DNA from: Chrysophaeum taylorii
Taxonomy: Eukaryota; Sar; Pelagophyceae; Pelagomonadales; Pelagomonadaceae
Assembly: GCA_029834535.1 (NCBI GenBank)
Contig: JAQMWT010000020.1
Span: 35,350-99,349, forward strand
Reading direction: 5' to 3'
DNA length: 64,000 bases
The notes under the pieces are model-generated. The model was not told the origin of the DNA and did not search any database. It saw only the letters and a program-made list of their open reading frames with translations. The position numbers and the translations under genes were made by a program. Shown piece after piece: positions 33,558 to 44,375 of this stretch (its first letter is position 1; each line of letters begins with the position of its first letter).

Positions 33558-35345
33558 ATGATGCTGACGTCAGCGTTGGTGCTGATGCAGGCGCAGGGTA
33601 TTCGCATGTCGGCGCTGGAGGGAGTGCGACGGTTGATGAAGAGGCAGGGCTTGGATGCGCTGGTGATTCCCTCGGATGACCCGCACCTGTCCGAATACGT
33701 GGCGCCGTGCTTCGAGCGGCGCGCGTTCGTAAGCGGATTTACGGGTTCCGCCGGAACGGCGGTGGTGACCTCCGAGAAGGCGCTGTTGTGGACCGACTCG
33801 CGGTATTGGCTCCAGGCGGAATCCGAGCTGTCGGGGGAGTGGGAACTCGTGAAGAGCGGGGAGAGCGGGGTTCCAACGGTTGCCGACTTCCTAAAATCGG
33901 CGGGGAAGGTCGGAATCGACAGTTTCGCGTGTTCCGGGAGCTTCGCGACGAACCTCCGGTCGAAGGGTGCGGAAATGTTGTTCCTCGAATCGAATCTCGT
34001 CGACGAGGTGTGGACGGACCGACCGGCGTTGCCGTCAAAACCCCTGAGAGTTCATCCGTTGAAGCTCGCCGGCGAGAGCGTCGCGTCGAAGCTCTCCCGC
34101 GTACGCGAGGCCACGACGGCCGATGCTCTGGTGGTTGCCGCTCTCGACGAGGTGTGCTGGCTGCTGAACGTGCGTGGCGGCGACGTCGAGTGCAACCCAG
34201 TCGCGCTCGCGTACGCGGTAGTGACCCGCGACGAGACGCTCCTATTTTGCGGGTGCGAGGTCGACGACGGCGTCGCCGCGCACCTCGAGGGTGTGAAGAT
34301 CGCACCCTACGACGAGGCCATTCCGTATGTGCGGAACACGGAAGGTACGGTGATGATGGACCCGACTCGCGTCACCGAAGGACTGGTCGCGTGCGTTCCG
34401 GAATCTCGCAGAGTGCTCGCCGAATCGCCGATCGCGTTGATGAAGGCGACGAAGAACGAGGCTGAGATCGAGGGCATGCGACAAGCTCACCTCCGCGACG
34501 GCGCGGCGGTGGTCCGGGCATTTTGCGACCTGGAAACGCGGGTTCTCCAGGGAAAGAAGGTGACGGAGGCGGACGTCGGCGACGTGCTGCTCGCTTCTCG
34601 CTCGCGCGACCCCCTCTTCCTCGAGCCGTCCTTCCCCACCATCGCCGGTTCGGGCCCGAACGGCGCGATCGTCCACTACCGCGCCGACCCCGCGACGGCA
34701 GCGACAGTCGATGCGACGCGGCTGTTGTTGGTGGATTCCGGCGGCCAGTACGTCGACGGAACTACCGACGCGACGAGGACGATGCACTTCGGGACCCCGA
34801 CGCCCGAAGAAAAGGAGGTCTTTACGCGGGTCTTGAAGGGCCACATCGCCCTCGACACGGCGGTCTTTCCAGACAACCGAACCCCGGGCTTCGTTCTGGA
34901 CGGGTTCGCGCGTCGCTCGCTTTGGGCGTCTGGCCGAGACTACGGCCACGGCACGGGCCACGGCGTCGGCGCCGCCCTCAACGTCCACGAGGGTCCCCAG
35001 AGCATCTCGCCGCGCTACGCAAACACCCAAGTCATGCGCGCCGGCATGATTGTCTCGAACGAACCGGGTTACTACGAGACGGGGGCGTTCGGGGTCAGGA
35101 TCGAAAACCTCCTCGTCGCCCAGCCCGTGCCTGATTCGCCGGGCTTCCTCGAGTTTTCCCGCCTCACCCACATACCCATCGACACCACCTGCGTCGACCT
35201 CGCCCTCCTCGACGACGCCGAGCTAGCCTGGCTCAACGATTACAACGCGGCCACCTTCGCCGCCCTCGCCCCCTACCTCTCCGAAGAAAAAGAATATCTC
35301 GACTGGCTCCGAGCCAAGACCCGCCCCCTCCGCCCTTCTTCCTAA
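33558..35345 (+). CDS. Xaa-Pro aminopeptidase (M24B, APP1/XPNPEP1-type)
   Basis: The first ATG is at 33,558 (595 residues); a Met at 33,606 begins the conserved part, so the first 16 residues may be a short presequence. Creatinase N-terminal domains carry SDDPHLSEYVAPCFERRAFV and GFTGSAGTAVVT. The C-terminal pita-bread domain has the five metal ligands: Asp in LLVDSGGQY, Asp in TTDATRTMHFG, His in GHGTGHGVGAALNVHEGP, Glu in SNEPGYYE and Glu in GVRIENLL. The enzyme removes an N-terminal residue preceding proline and is a dimanganese peptidase in cytosolic forms. Length is near the ~620 residues of eukaryotic APP1. A pyrimidine tract ending in AG directly before the start could be an intron acceptor, so a short upstream exon is possible. 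Confidence 0.94.
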   Translation: MMLTSALVLMQAQGIRMSALEGVRRLMKRQGLDALVIPSDDPHLSEYVAPCFERRAFVSGFTGSAGTAVVTSEKALLWTDSRYWLQAESELSGEWELVKSGESGVPTVADFLKSAGKVGIDSFACSGSFATNLRSKGAEMLFLESNLVDEVWTDRPALPSKPLRVHPLKLAGESVASKLSRVREATTADALVVAALDEVCWLLNVRGGDVECNPVALAYAVVTRDETLLFCGCEVDDGVAAHLEGVKIAPYDEAIPYVRNTEGTVMMDPTRVTEGLVACVPESRRVLAESPIALMKATKNEAEIEGMRQAHLRDGAAVVRAFCDLETRVLQGKKVTEADVGDVLLASRSRDPLFLEPSFPTIAGSGPNGAIVHYRADPATAATVDATRLLLVDSGGQYVDGTTDATRTMHFGTPTPEEKEVFTRVLKGHIALDTAVFPDNRTPGFVLDGFARRSLWASGRDYGHGTGHGVGAALNVHEGPQSISPRYANTQVMRAGMIVSNEPGYYETGAFGVRIENLLVAQPVPDSPGFLEFSRLTHIPIDTTCVDLALLDDAELAWLNDYNAATFAALAPYLSEEKEYLDWLRAKTRPLRPSS

Positions 35346-36498
<1,153 letters not shown>

Positions 36499-38043
36499 TT
36501 ATATGATTTTTTTTGCCTCTGGGTGTACCCCGTTCTGAAGGAGGTGACGGACGCGGTGACGGAGCCAGGCGGTGGCGTCGGCGCTGGACATGGTGGTCTC
36601 GTAGTCGGGCGGGAGGGGCGAGTTTGTGAGGAGAGAGTACAAAGGAAGATCGCGGCGCTGTTTGTTGGTGAGGGCGTCGGGGCCGCGGCAGACGCCGTCC
36701 TTCGCGGCGCAGTGCTGGGGTTGGTCCTCGGAAGATGTAATTGTGGGGGCGTCGGGGAGGGTTTCGGGGGTGTCGGTGCGCGGCTCGGTTTCGGCGAGGA
36801 GTTCGTAAAAGGAAGCGCTCCAGTCGTCCCTCGCCGTGAGGTTGGAGGATAGGCCGAACAAGTCTCTGGCCGTAGATATGACGCTGGTCAAGTCGAACCT
36901 CGAGGTGTTGTATTTACCGTTTGTGGGTTCTTGGAAAACCGAACCTTTGGGAATCCAGGGCGAGGCCAAGAGCGCCGCCGAACGGAGCCCGAGGCGACGG
37001 AAATCAAACGGGTCGGAGCATTCGTCGATACCCTCCGAGCACGCGGCCCCGTCCGCCGGCACGCCTTCGAAGGGAGGGACGACGTGGTCGTAGTATCCGC
37101 CGCCGTCGTCGTAGAGGATGGCGAGGAGCGTCTTGTTCCAAACTGGGGACGCCCGGAGCGTCTCGTAGACTTCCTTCTGGACGGCCTCGCCTTCCCTGTT
37201 GTCGCGACAGGGATGGTCGGTCGCGTCGTAGCGAGGCACGACCCAAGAAAATGCCGGGAGGGTTCCGAGTCTGGCGCGAAGCTTAAAGTCGGTCATCGAA
37301 CGCCACTTGGGAAGATGGCGGAGCAGGCCTTTCATGTAACCGTCGGGCGGCTGGAGGTCGTCGTAGCTGAAAAAAATTCCAAAGTCGACGCCGTCGACGT
37401 GGAGCTGATCGTACAGCGACCATTGCGGGTAGAGCAAGGAGCTTCCGTTGCAGTCTGTCCAGGGGAAGACGTTATCTTTCGCGCCGCAGGAGGTTCCCGT
37501 CTGCGTGAACATGTGGTTGGGCATCGAATTCGTCGGCACGGCGGTGAACAATCGGTTGAAAACCCCAAAGTTCTCGGCGATGGCCGTTTTCACGGGGAGC
37601 TGTTCGGGCGAATACATCTGCGTCGTCGTGTTCGAGTCCCCGAGATTCCGCACCGAGTACTCGTCCGATTGGGGGTCGTAAGGGTAGGATCTGCACTGCG
37701 ACTCCGATCCGTCGTAGAACTTGCCCGCGAAAAGGCTGAACGAGGGCCCGTGGTCGCACACGTACTCGCTCGTCCCGCACGTTGCGTTCACCGTCCCGTT
37801 CGAGACGCCGTCGATCCCAGGCAGGTCGAGACACCCGAAGATGTGGTCGAATGCATGATTTTCGTGGTACAGCACAACGAAGTGCTCGATCTTCGATTGA
37901 GGGTAAGATTCCTTGGGGGCGGGGGACCCGAGCGCCGCGAACAACGCCTCGGCCTCCTCGAATCCCATCTCGTGGATCCCCGCCCTCAGCCTCTCGACAT
38001 CCACGCCGAGACACACTCCCATAATCATCAGGATCATCATCAT
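36499..38043 (-). CDS. Secreted phosphoesterase (phospholipase C-like, PF04185)
   Basis: The protein has 514 residues and an N-terminal hydrophobic Met/Leu/Ile signal peptide. HFVVLYHENHAFDHIFGCL is the ENxSFDHxxG metal-site motif of the phosphoesterase family that includes bacterial non-hemolytic phospholipase C and plant NPC. Further family motifs are PNHMFTQTGTS, SYDDLQPPDGY and the aspartate cluster ILYDDGGGYYDHVVPP, which supplies metal ligands. Many cysteines and NxT/NxS sites fit an extracellular or vacuolar glycoprotein. The likely activity is phosphodiester hydrolysis of phospholipids or release of phosphate; the substrate is not visible. It is complete and intronless. Confidence 0.88.
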   Translation of the reverse strand: MMMILMIMGVCLGVDVERLRAGIHEMGFEEAEALFAALGSPAPKESYPQSKIEHFVVLYHENHAFDHIFGCLDLPGIDGVSNGTVNATCGTSEYVCDHGPSFSLFAGKFYDGSESQCRSYPYDPQSDEYSVRNLGDSNTTTQMYSPEQLPVKTAIAENFGVFNRLFTAVPTNSMPNHMFTQTGTSCGAKDNVFPWTDCNGSSLLYPQWSLYDQLHVDGVDFGIFFSYDDLQPPDGYMKGLLRHLPKWRSMTDFKLRARLGTLPAFSWVVPRYDATDHPCRDNREGEAVQKEVYETLRASPVWNKTLLAILYDDGGGYYDHVVPPFEGVPADGAACSEGIDECSDPFDFRRLGLRSAALLASPWIPKGSVFQEPTNGKYNTSRFDLTSVISTARDLFGLSSNLTARDDWSASFYELLAETEPRTDTPETLPDAPTITSSEDQPQHCAAKDGVCRGPDALTNKQRRDLPLYSLLTNSPLPPDYETTMSSADATAWLRHRVRHLLQNGVHPEAKKII

Positions 38044-38158
38044 ATCATATAGGGCCCTTCCTTTATTTATTTTCCACCAATCATGATCATCATCAGGGCT
38101 CTTCCAAATGGTAGTAGGGCTTAGGATGTGGTTATGAGTCGCCTTCGTCCGTCCTCAA

Positions 38159-38659
38159 ATGAGATTGAAGTTGAATCGGAGTTTCTTCAACACGATGGCT
38201 CGTCCGCCCCTGCCGCCGTTCTCGCTGGAGGACGCGATCAAAAAGGTGCGAGCCGCTGAAGACGGATGGAATTCGCGGGACCCGGCCAAGGTGAAAATGG
38301 CGTACAGCGAGGATACCAAGTGGAGAAACCGCGCCGAGATATTTAACGGTCGCGACAAGGTGGAGGAGTTTCTGACCCGAAAGTGGGACCGGGAACTCGA
38401 CTACCGGCTCATCAAGGAGTATTGGGCCCACGGCGCGGACCGCATCGCCGTGCGGTTCGCGTACGAGTACCGCGACGATTCCGGGAATTGGTACCGCGCC
38501 TACGGCAACGAGAATTGGCAGTTTGACGAAGAAGGGTTGATGCACACGCGCCACGCCTCGATCAACGACAAGCGCATTACAGAAAAGGACCGTCTCTTCC
38601 ACTGGCCCCTCGGCCGCCGTCCCGACGACCACCCCTCCCTCTCCGACCTTGGCCTTTGA
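38159..38659 (+). CDS. DUF1348 NTF2-like protein
   Basis: The protein has 166 residues; the Met at 38,195 ([14 protein letters not shown]) is an equally likely start. The whole length matches the DUF1348 nuclear-transport-factor-2-like family: [80 protein letters not shown] and HWPLGRRP. Members are small alpha/beta cone proteins of unknown function that are common in bacteria, fungi and algae. No targeting peptide is obvious. Confidence 0.9.
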   Translation: MRLKLNRSFFNTMARPPLPPFSLEDAIKKVRAAEDGWNSRDPAKVKMAYSEDTKWRNRAEIFNGRDKVEEFLTRKWDRELDYRLIKEYWAHGADRIAVRFAYEYRDDSGNWYRAYGNENWQFDEEGLMHTRHASINDKRITEKDRLFHWPLGRRPDDHPSLSDLGL

Positions 38660-38756
38660 TTATTATTTTTAAAAATTGCGTTTTTGTTGATCAACCCGAT
38701 CCTGACCCCTTTTTTGCTGCCCACTTCAAGCACCACCCTCATATCAGCAAGAGTTT

Positions 38757-39569
38757 ATGTTGCTGCTGGCGCTGGCCTCATCTTTGATGTCGACGACCGG
38801 TACAGCCATGAAGACGATTCTCGTGACTGGGGCGACCGACGGCATTGGCCTCGAGACGGCGCGCGCGCTTGTGGCCGCGGGTCACCACGTGCTCGTCCAC
38901 GGACGGAACCCGAAAAAATTGCGCGATGTCGAAACGGAACTGAAGGTTGAGAGCTTCGTGTGCGACCTCTCGAGGCCCCGCGACGTCGAGGCCTTCGCGG
39001 ACGCGGTCGCCGCCAAGCATTCCCTCGACGTCCTGATCAACAACGCGGGCGTCTTTCAGACGTCGAACGCGAGGACGCCCGACGGGCTCGACGCGCGGTT
39101 CGCCGTCAACGCCCTCGCGCCCGTCATTCTAGCGCGCCGCCTGCCGGCCCGCCGCGTCGTGAGCCTCTCGTCGGCGGCGCAGGCACCCGTCGACTTGGAG
39201 GCCCTCGCCGGCCGCAAACACCTCGGGGCCTTCGACGCTTACGCGCAGAGCAAGTTGGCTCTCACGATGTGGAACCGTTTTGCTGCCGAGAAACACCCGG
39301 ATACGGTTTTTGTCGCCGTCAATCCGGGTTCGATGCTCGGGACCAAGATGGTCAAGGAAGCATATGGCGTCCCGGGTGGCGACCTCCGCATCGGGGCGGA
39401 CATTCTCGTGAGGGCTGCCCTCGACGACGAATTTGCAAACGCCTCGGGCCAGTACTACGACAACGACGCCCGCCGCTTCTCGAAGCCCCATCCCCACGCC
39501 CTCGATCCCAGAAAAGTCGCCGCCCTCGTCCAGGCCATGGACGCCATTATCAGCGACGCCACTTCCTGA
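38757..39569 (+). CDS. Short-chain dehydrogenase/reductase
   Basis: The protein has 270 residues. The N-terminus is hydrophobic (MLLLALASSL), possibly a signal peptide or anchor; the Met at 38,808 would give a cytosolic form. The classical SDR features are all present: TGATDGIGLETARAL (TGxxxGxG cofactor loop), CDLS, NNAGV, SLSSAA with the catalytic Ser, YAQSK (YxxxK), and NPGSMLGTK. It is retinol-dehydrogenase-like in order and size. It oxidises or reduces an unidentified alcohol or ketone with NAD(P). A run of TTGAG pentamers begins at the stop codon. Confidence 0.9.
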   Translation: MLLLALASSLMSTTGTAMKTILVTGATDGIGLETARALVAAGHHVLVHGRNPKKLRDVETELKVESFVCDLSRPRDVEAFADAVAAKHSLDVLINNAGVFQTSNARTPDGLDARFAVNALAPVILARRLPARRVVSLSSAAQAPVDLEALAGRKHLGAFDAYAQSKLALTMWNRFAAEKHPDTVFVAVNPGSMLGTKMVKEAYGVPGGDLRIGADILVRAALDDEFANASGQYYDNDARRFSKPHPHALDPRKVAALVQAMDAIISDATS

Positions 39570-39592
39570 GTTGAGTTGAGTTGAGTTGAGTA
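39569..39592. repeat. (TTGAG)n short tandem repeat at the SDR stop codon
   Basis: About five TTGAG pentamers overlap the stop codon and start the 3' UTR. Confidence 0.85.
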
Positions 39593-39672
39593 ATACCCCC
39601 CCTAAAAAATTCTCCTCCTATACAGCCGTTCGTTTCGCGGTTGTTGACAGAAGAAGATAGATACCCAACGCC

Positions 39673-40360
39673 ATGGCTGCTGTGCCCGGGAATCTCCAGC
39701 GGCTGTCGTTCTCAGAGCGACCGATGCGGCGCATGTCGTTCGACGAAGCGGAGGTGGCGCGGACGAGACCGACCCAGGCGTTGGATCCGAGCGCCGCCGA
39801 GCTCGGGAAGCAGGCGCGTCGCCGGCGTTCGCTCGATCAGATGTCCTTCGGAAGCCTCGACGGCGGGATGGTCTACCTCAAGGATCAGATATGCCAGCAT
39901 TCGGGGATCCACGAGTGGACCACACCCAAGGAGAAGATGGACATATTGTTGACGATGGCCAAGCAGCGGGGACTGACCGCGGATCGAATATTCAAGCATT
40001 TTGATGAAAACATGGACAAAAAGATCACGCCCGAGGAGTTTAAAAAAGGTCTTGTCAAGCTCGACGCGGTGCGCTTCAAGATGTCCGACTCTGAGATTGT
40101 AGAGGTCGTGACCATGTTTGACAAGGATAACGACGGTCTCGTCGACGCGAACGAATTCCAATCCTACTGCTACGGATTGCCGGATACCGCGTGGAAGGCC
40201 GAACGGATCCGCGCGTCCTTCCAGGCTCTCTGTGACGACGACGCCCCGGCGTCTTCGTCGCCCGAACCGCTTCCCCACCTAGTATCACCCGCGCCCGCCG
40301 AAGCAACAACAACGACCGAAATGACGACACAACTTGTTGAGGCCAAAGCGCCGCCCCCAC

Positions 40361-40412
<52 letters not shown>

Positions 40413-40518
40413 ACCGCCCAACGAACGCCACACGAAATCATCCCTTGCCAAGGCTTCCGAAGGTCTTGGTCGAAAATTGCGAAACTCCTTCTCCAAGACC
40501 AGAACCCCCGTGAAGTAA
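39673..40518 (+). CDS. EF-hand calcium-binding protein with a poly-Asn tail
   Basis: The protein has 281 residues. The N-terminus has two Arg/Ser boxes (RRMSFDE, RRRSLDQMSF) that resemble kinase sites. Two EF-hands follow: a degenerate loop DENMDKKITPEE and a canonical loop DKDNDGLVDANE. The C-terminal third is disordered, with an (AAC)n-encoded run of about 16 asparagines and a basic Ser/Lys end. It is probably a calcium sensor; partner and location are unknown. The repeat tract may vary in length between strains. Confidence 0.85.
40361..40412. repeat. (AAC)n microsatellite in coding sequence
   Basis: Sixteen or so consecutive AAC codons inside the EF-hand protein gene encode poly-Asn. Confidence 0.95.
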
Positions 40519-40697
40519 ACGGATAATGCATACGAGGGTGCCATGGCACCCCCCCCTCACACTGGTTGGTCGTTGGGCGCCCATGGGCGAGGCCTTCCCA
40601 CACAACCCAGAAAGAAGAGGCGACGACTCTGACCCCCCCACTATCTTTCTTAACTACTAAACGCTGGTGATTGATTGATGTCCTAATAATATTAAAG

Positions 40698-43600
40698 ATG
40701 GTGGTGGTGATAAAGGGAGAGGTACACAACCTACTGAGCGTGCTCCGGTTGAACGCGCGGTGGGCGAGCGAGGAGCGGTTCGTGCGCGAGATTCCTTTGC
40801 ACGCCGAGTCCTCGGTGACCCGCGACTTGAAGGCGCTGCACGAGTACCTCCAGGAGAAGGGCGAACGCGAGGTGGATACGTTGCTGATCGTGTCGCCGTT
40901 CGTTGCCGTGTTGACGAGCAACACGACGGGTCAGATGACCGGGGCCGCGCTGAGCTCGTTGCACAAGTTTTTGCTGTACGGAATCGTGACGCGGGAGTCG
41001 GTGAACGGTCGGGAGGCTATTAACTCGATCGCCGAGGGGATCGCGGCGTGTCGGTTCGAGGACACGCACCGCGAGAGCGACGAGGTTGTGCTGATGAAGC
41101 TGTTAGAATTGACGTCGGTGAGCCTCCGGTGCGACGCGGGTCCGTTGATCGGGGACTCGCGCGTGGCAGAGATGTTCTACGTTTGTTATCGAGTGAGTTG
41201 CCAGGAGCGGGCGTCCGAGCTGCTGCGTTCGAGCGCCGACAACATCCTCGCGCACATGGTGTTGATATTGTTTCGGCGCGAGGAGAGCGAGGTGCTGGTG
41301 CAGATCATGCGGTTTCTGTCGAAATTGTGCGATCCGCGCCACAACTCTGAGTCGACGCGCGTGCTCGCGCTGTCGCTCGTGAACATCGCTCTCGAGAGCG
41401 GCGGGCAGCGGCTCGCGAGCCAGGCCGGGCTCGTGAGCACGATGCGCGGGGATTTGTGTCGTAATCTGCTCCAGAATTCGCAGAGCGAGGATAATACGAT
41501 CTTGAGCTTGACGCTCCGAGTTATTTTTAACCTCTTCAACTCGATGAAGAATCACATGAAGGTGCAGTTGGAGGTGTTTTTGGTTTCGGTGCACCTCAGA
41601 CTTTTAGACAAGGAACAGTCGGCCCTCGACCAGCGCGAGCTCGTGCTCGAGTCGCTCTTGGAGTTTTGCCGCGAACCCGTGCTGATGTTGGACTTGTACA
41701 TAAACTACGACTGCGACGTCCAGTGCACGAACCTCTTCGAGCTCGTGTGCAAGACGTTGGCGTCGACGGCAAAAATAACCGAAACGACAAAAACGACGAA
41801 AACAACAAAAAAAACCCCCGTCTCGGTGCTGAACCGGCTCGCTCTGGAGGGCGTGTTGGGCGTGGTGTCGTCGATCGCCCGGCGGTGCTGCCACGACGAT
41901 CGCTTTCCGCCTTTGGTATTGGAGGAGGACGCTTCGGATTGGTTGGCGGCCGCGAGAGAACGGACGGCCCGCGTGCTGCAACAGCGCAAGCGCATGAAGA
42001 AGCGGCTCGCTCTGGCGGCCGAGTACTTCAACCACGACCAAAAGCAGTGGGTCCAGCGGGTCCAGCAGCAATTAGGGTTTTCGACGGACGCGGCGTCTCT
42101 AGCGAAATTTCTCCGCGAAACTCCGGGCTTAAACAAGGAGTTGGTCGGCGACTACCTCTCCAAACCCGCGAACTCCGAAGTTCTCAAGGAATACGCGTCG
42201 GCGTTCGACTTCCGAGCCTCGACCTTCGACGTGGCGCTGCGGCAATTCCTGGCGGGGTTTCGGCTGCCCGGGGAAGCCCAGTGCATCGATCGGCTGATGG
42301 AGGTGTTCGCGCGCGGGTTGTACGCGCAGTGGTCCGAGGACGACGGCGCGCCTCCCGATTCGACGGTGCCCGAGGAGAGCGGCGGCGGCCACCGCGAGTA
42401 CGCCAATCCCTTCAAGCACTCGGATGCCGCCTTCGTCCTGGCCTTTTCGACCATCATGCTCCAGACCGATCTCCACAACCCCGCGATCAAAGACGAGAAA
42501 CGAATGACCGTCGAGGATTTTTTGAGGAATAACCGAGGCATAAACGCGGGCGAGGACCTCCCCGAGGAATTTGTGCGGAGCGTCTACGAGGCGATCAAGT
42601 CGCTCCCGATCCAGCAGCCCTACGACGACGACGAGCTCGCGACGACCCCCCACAACTGGGACGGCCTCGTCTCGCGGAAGACGGCCTACGTCTCGCGCGC
42701 CGCGTTTACTCCCTCCTCCGCTACGAAGCACTTTGTTGCGGGGGTCCACGAGCGCGACATGTTCCAGTCGATTGCCGAGCCGGCCATCGAGGCGACCCTA
42801 GCCGTCTTCGAAAGGTCTGTGGATCCGAGCCTCGTGCTCAAGATTCTCGACGGTCTCTCGAACTACGCGCGAATCTGCGCCTACTTCGAGCTCGCCAAGC
42901 CCTTGAACCGCATGCTTTCCGAGCTCCTCGCGATGCCTACGTCGTACCTCCAAGACGACAACCTCCGCCGCCGCCTCCTCGAGCCGCCGCCGCCGCCAGC
43001 TTTTGTGTCGTCATCATCATCATCATCGTCGTCCAAGAGTCAACAACAAGACTTATCCTCCTCGCGAGCCGCCGCCGCCGCCGCCGCCGCCGTCGTCGTC
43101 GTGGACCAGCCGCGGGAGCTGCTGGCGTTCGAGGTCGCGCTGGACGTTGTTCGCGCCCATCCCGGCATTACGGGCGAGACCTTCGGGCTCGTCGCCGATC
43201 TCTTCCTCGAGCTCGCCGATTTGCGCGCAGTGCCGCCGGAGTTGGTGGAAATGGACGACGCGACGACGGACCAAGGCGCGAGACTTCCGCCCTCCGTTTT
43301 CGCCGCTCGCTGCCAAGCCCACTGGTTGTACTACCAGTCTCCTCCTCCCCCAGACCCGGAACGCCGGGGCTGGTTTTCCTTCTGGTGGCGGCCAGCTTCC
43401 CCGACCTCCTCCTCCTCTTCTCGACGAGAGTTCGAAGGCCTTCTCAGAATCGTTTCGTCGAGAATGCCAGACCTCTTGTGCCGCGCGCACTCCTTGACGG
43501 CCGCGTCCGCGCTCGTCGCCGCGATCCTCAAAAGAGCCGACCCCTCTATATCCTCCTCCGAGGCGCGCGCCGCGCTGGCCCTCGAACTGGCGTGGCGCGT

Positions 43601-44324
43601 CGTATCGTCCAACGCCTCGCGAGCCGTCGCCCTCTGGCCCCTCCTCCACGCCCGCATCGCCAACGTCTTCGCCACCTCGCGCCTCTCCTACCTCGCCGAG
43701 CGCTGCGCTGTCTTGGCCTTGCGCGCCCCGCTCAACCTCTCCGACCCCGCGGCCGCCAATCTCGTCCGACGCACGCTCCGCCTCCTCCCCGACCTCGACC
43801 CCGACCTCGTTTCGAACATTTCCGACCGTCTCGCCCTCGGCATCGCCGCGCTTTTTCGCGCTTCCTTCGAGGAGGAGGAGCCTCGCCCGCTCCTCAAAGT
43901 CCTCGCGCGCGCCGATGCTCCCCGCCACGTCGCCGCGGCCCTCGTCGCGCTCCTCGACTCGTCCAAACACTTCGAGGCCGCTTGGGCCGCCTCCAGGACC
44001 CTCGTCTTTTCCACCCTCGACCGACACTTCAAACAAGATCAAGTCGTCCCCGCCGTCTGCTCCGTCCAGAGACTCCTCGTGGGCCTCGTTCATCATCAAA
44101 CCAACGGAGATTATGTTGATGATCTTCGTCCCGACATCCTCGCGATCTTTACTATCCTGTCCCGGCTCCAAGCACCCCCCCTCGACAAGCCGACCGAGGC
44201 TGCGATTCTCGAAATCGTCGACAACACCCGCCGCCTCCTCGTCCAGCACAGCATCCTCGATGACGATGTTGTTGATGATGACCAAAAAGGGGGGCAATCT
44301 GACCTCCTCCTCCAGGTCGTCTAA
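40698..44324 (+). CDS. Large Sec7-domain ARF guanine nucleotide exchange factor (GBF1/GNOM type)
   Basis: The first ATG is at 40,698, giving 1,208 residues. It opens with IKGEVHNLLSVLRLNARW, the N-terminal (DCB) signature of GBF1/GNOM proteins. The HUS-like region follows (residues about 200-380). The Sec7 domain spans residues about 440-640 and has the catalytic glutamate in FRLPGEAQCIDRLMEVFA and the hydrophobic groove AFVLAFSTIMLQTDLHN. C-terminal HDS-type helical repeats reach the end, interrupted by poly-Ser, poly-Ala and poly-Val runs at about residues 775-805. The protein loads GTP on ARF at the Golgi to recruit COPI. It is somewhat shorter than plant GNOM (about 1,450). It is one open exon. 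Confidence 0.93.
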   Translation: MVVVIKGEVHNLLSVLRLNARWASEERFVREIPLHAESSVTRDLKALHEYLQEKGEREVDTLLIVSPFVAVLTSNTTGQMTGAALSSLHKFLLYGIVTRESVNGREAINSIAEGIAACRFEDTHRESDEVVLMKLLELTSVSLRCDAGPLIGDSRVAEMFYVCYRVSCQERASELLRSSADNILAHMVLILFRREESEVLVQIMRFLSKLCDPRHNSESTRVLALSLVNIALESGGQRLASQAGLVSTMRGDLCRNLLQNSQSEDNTILSLTLRVIFNLFNSMKNHMKVQLEVFLVSVHLRLLDKEQSALDQRELVLESLLEFCREPVLMLDLYINYDCDVQCTNLFELVCKTLASTAKITETTKTTKTTKKTPVSVLNRLALEGVLGVVSSIARRCCHDDRFPPLVLEEDASDWLAAARERTARVLQQRKRMKKRLALAAEYFNHDQKQWVQRVQQQLGFSTDAASLAKFLRETPGLNKELVGDYLSKPANSEVLKEYASAFDFRASTFDVALRQFLAGFRLPGEAQCIDRLMEVFARGLYAQWSEDDGAPPDSTVPEESGGGHREYANPFKHSDAAFVLAFSTIMLQTDLHNPAIKDEKRMTVEDFLRNNRGINAGEDLPEEFVRSVYEAIKSLPIQQPYDDDELATTPHNWDGLVSRKTAYVSRAAFTPSSATKHFVAGVHERDMFQSIAEPAIEATLAVFERSVDPSLVLKILDGLSNYARICAYFELAKPLNRMLSELLAMPTSYLQDDNLRRRLLEPPPPPAFVSSSSSSSSSKSQQQDLSSSRAAAAAAAAVVVVDQPRELLAFEVALDVVRAHPGITGETFGLVADLFLELADLRAVPPELVEMDDATTDQGARLPPSVFAARCQAHWLYYQSPPPPDPERRGWFSFWWRPASPTSSSSSRREFEGLLRIVSSRMPDLLCRAHSLTAASALVAAILKRADPSISSSEARAALALELAWRVVSSNASRAVALWPLLHARIANVFATSRLSYLAERCAVLALRAPLNLSDPAAANLVRRTLRLLPDLDPDLVSNISDRLALGIAALFRASFEEEEPRPLLKVLARADAPRHVAAALVALLDSSKHFEAAWAASRTLVFSTLDRHFKQDQVVPAVCSVQRLLVGLVHHQTNGDYVDDLRPDILAIFTILSRLQAPPLDKPTEAAILEIVDNTRRLLVQHSILDDDVVDDDQKGGQSDLLLQVV

Positions 44325-44375
44325 TAATAATAATTGTTACTACTACAAAACCCGACTTCAAGAAGAAAAAAGACG

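Noticed and set aside
36931-38052. 373-codon plus-strand ORF opposite the phosphoesterase
   Set aside because: It is the antisense shadow of a clear PF04185 gene in GC-rich DNA.
43053-44297. 414-codon minus-strand ORF opposite the Sec7 protein
   Set aside because: It is an antisense shadow created by GC-rich third positions; no domain is seen.
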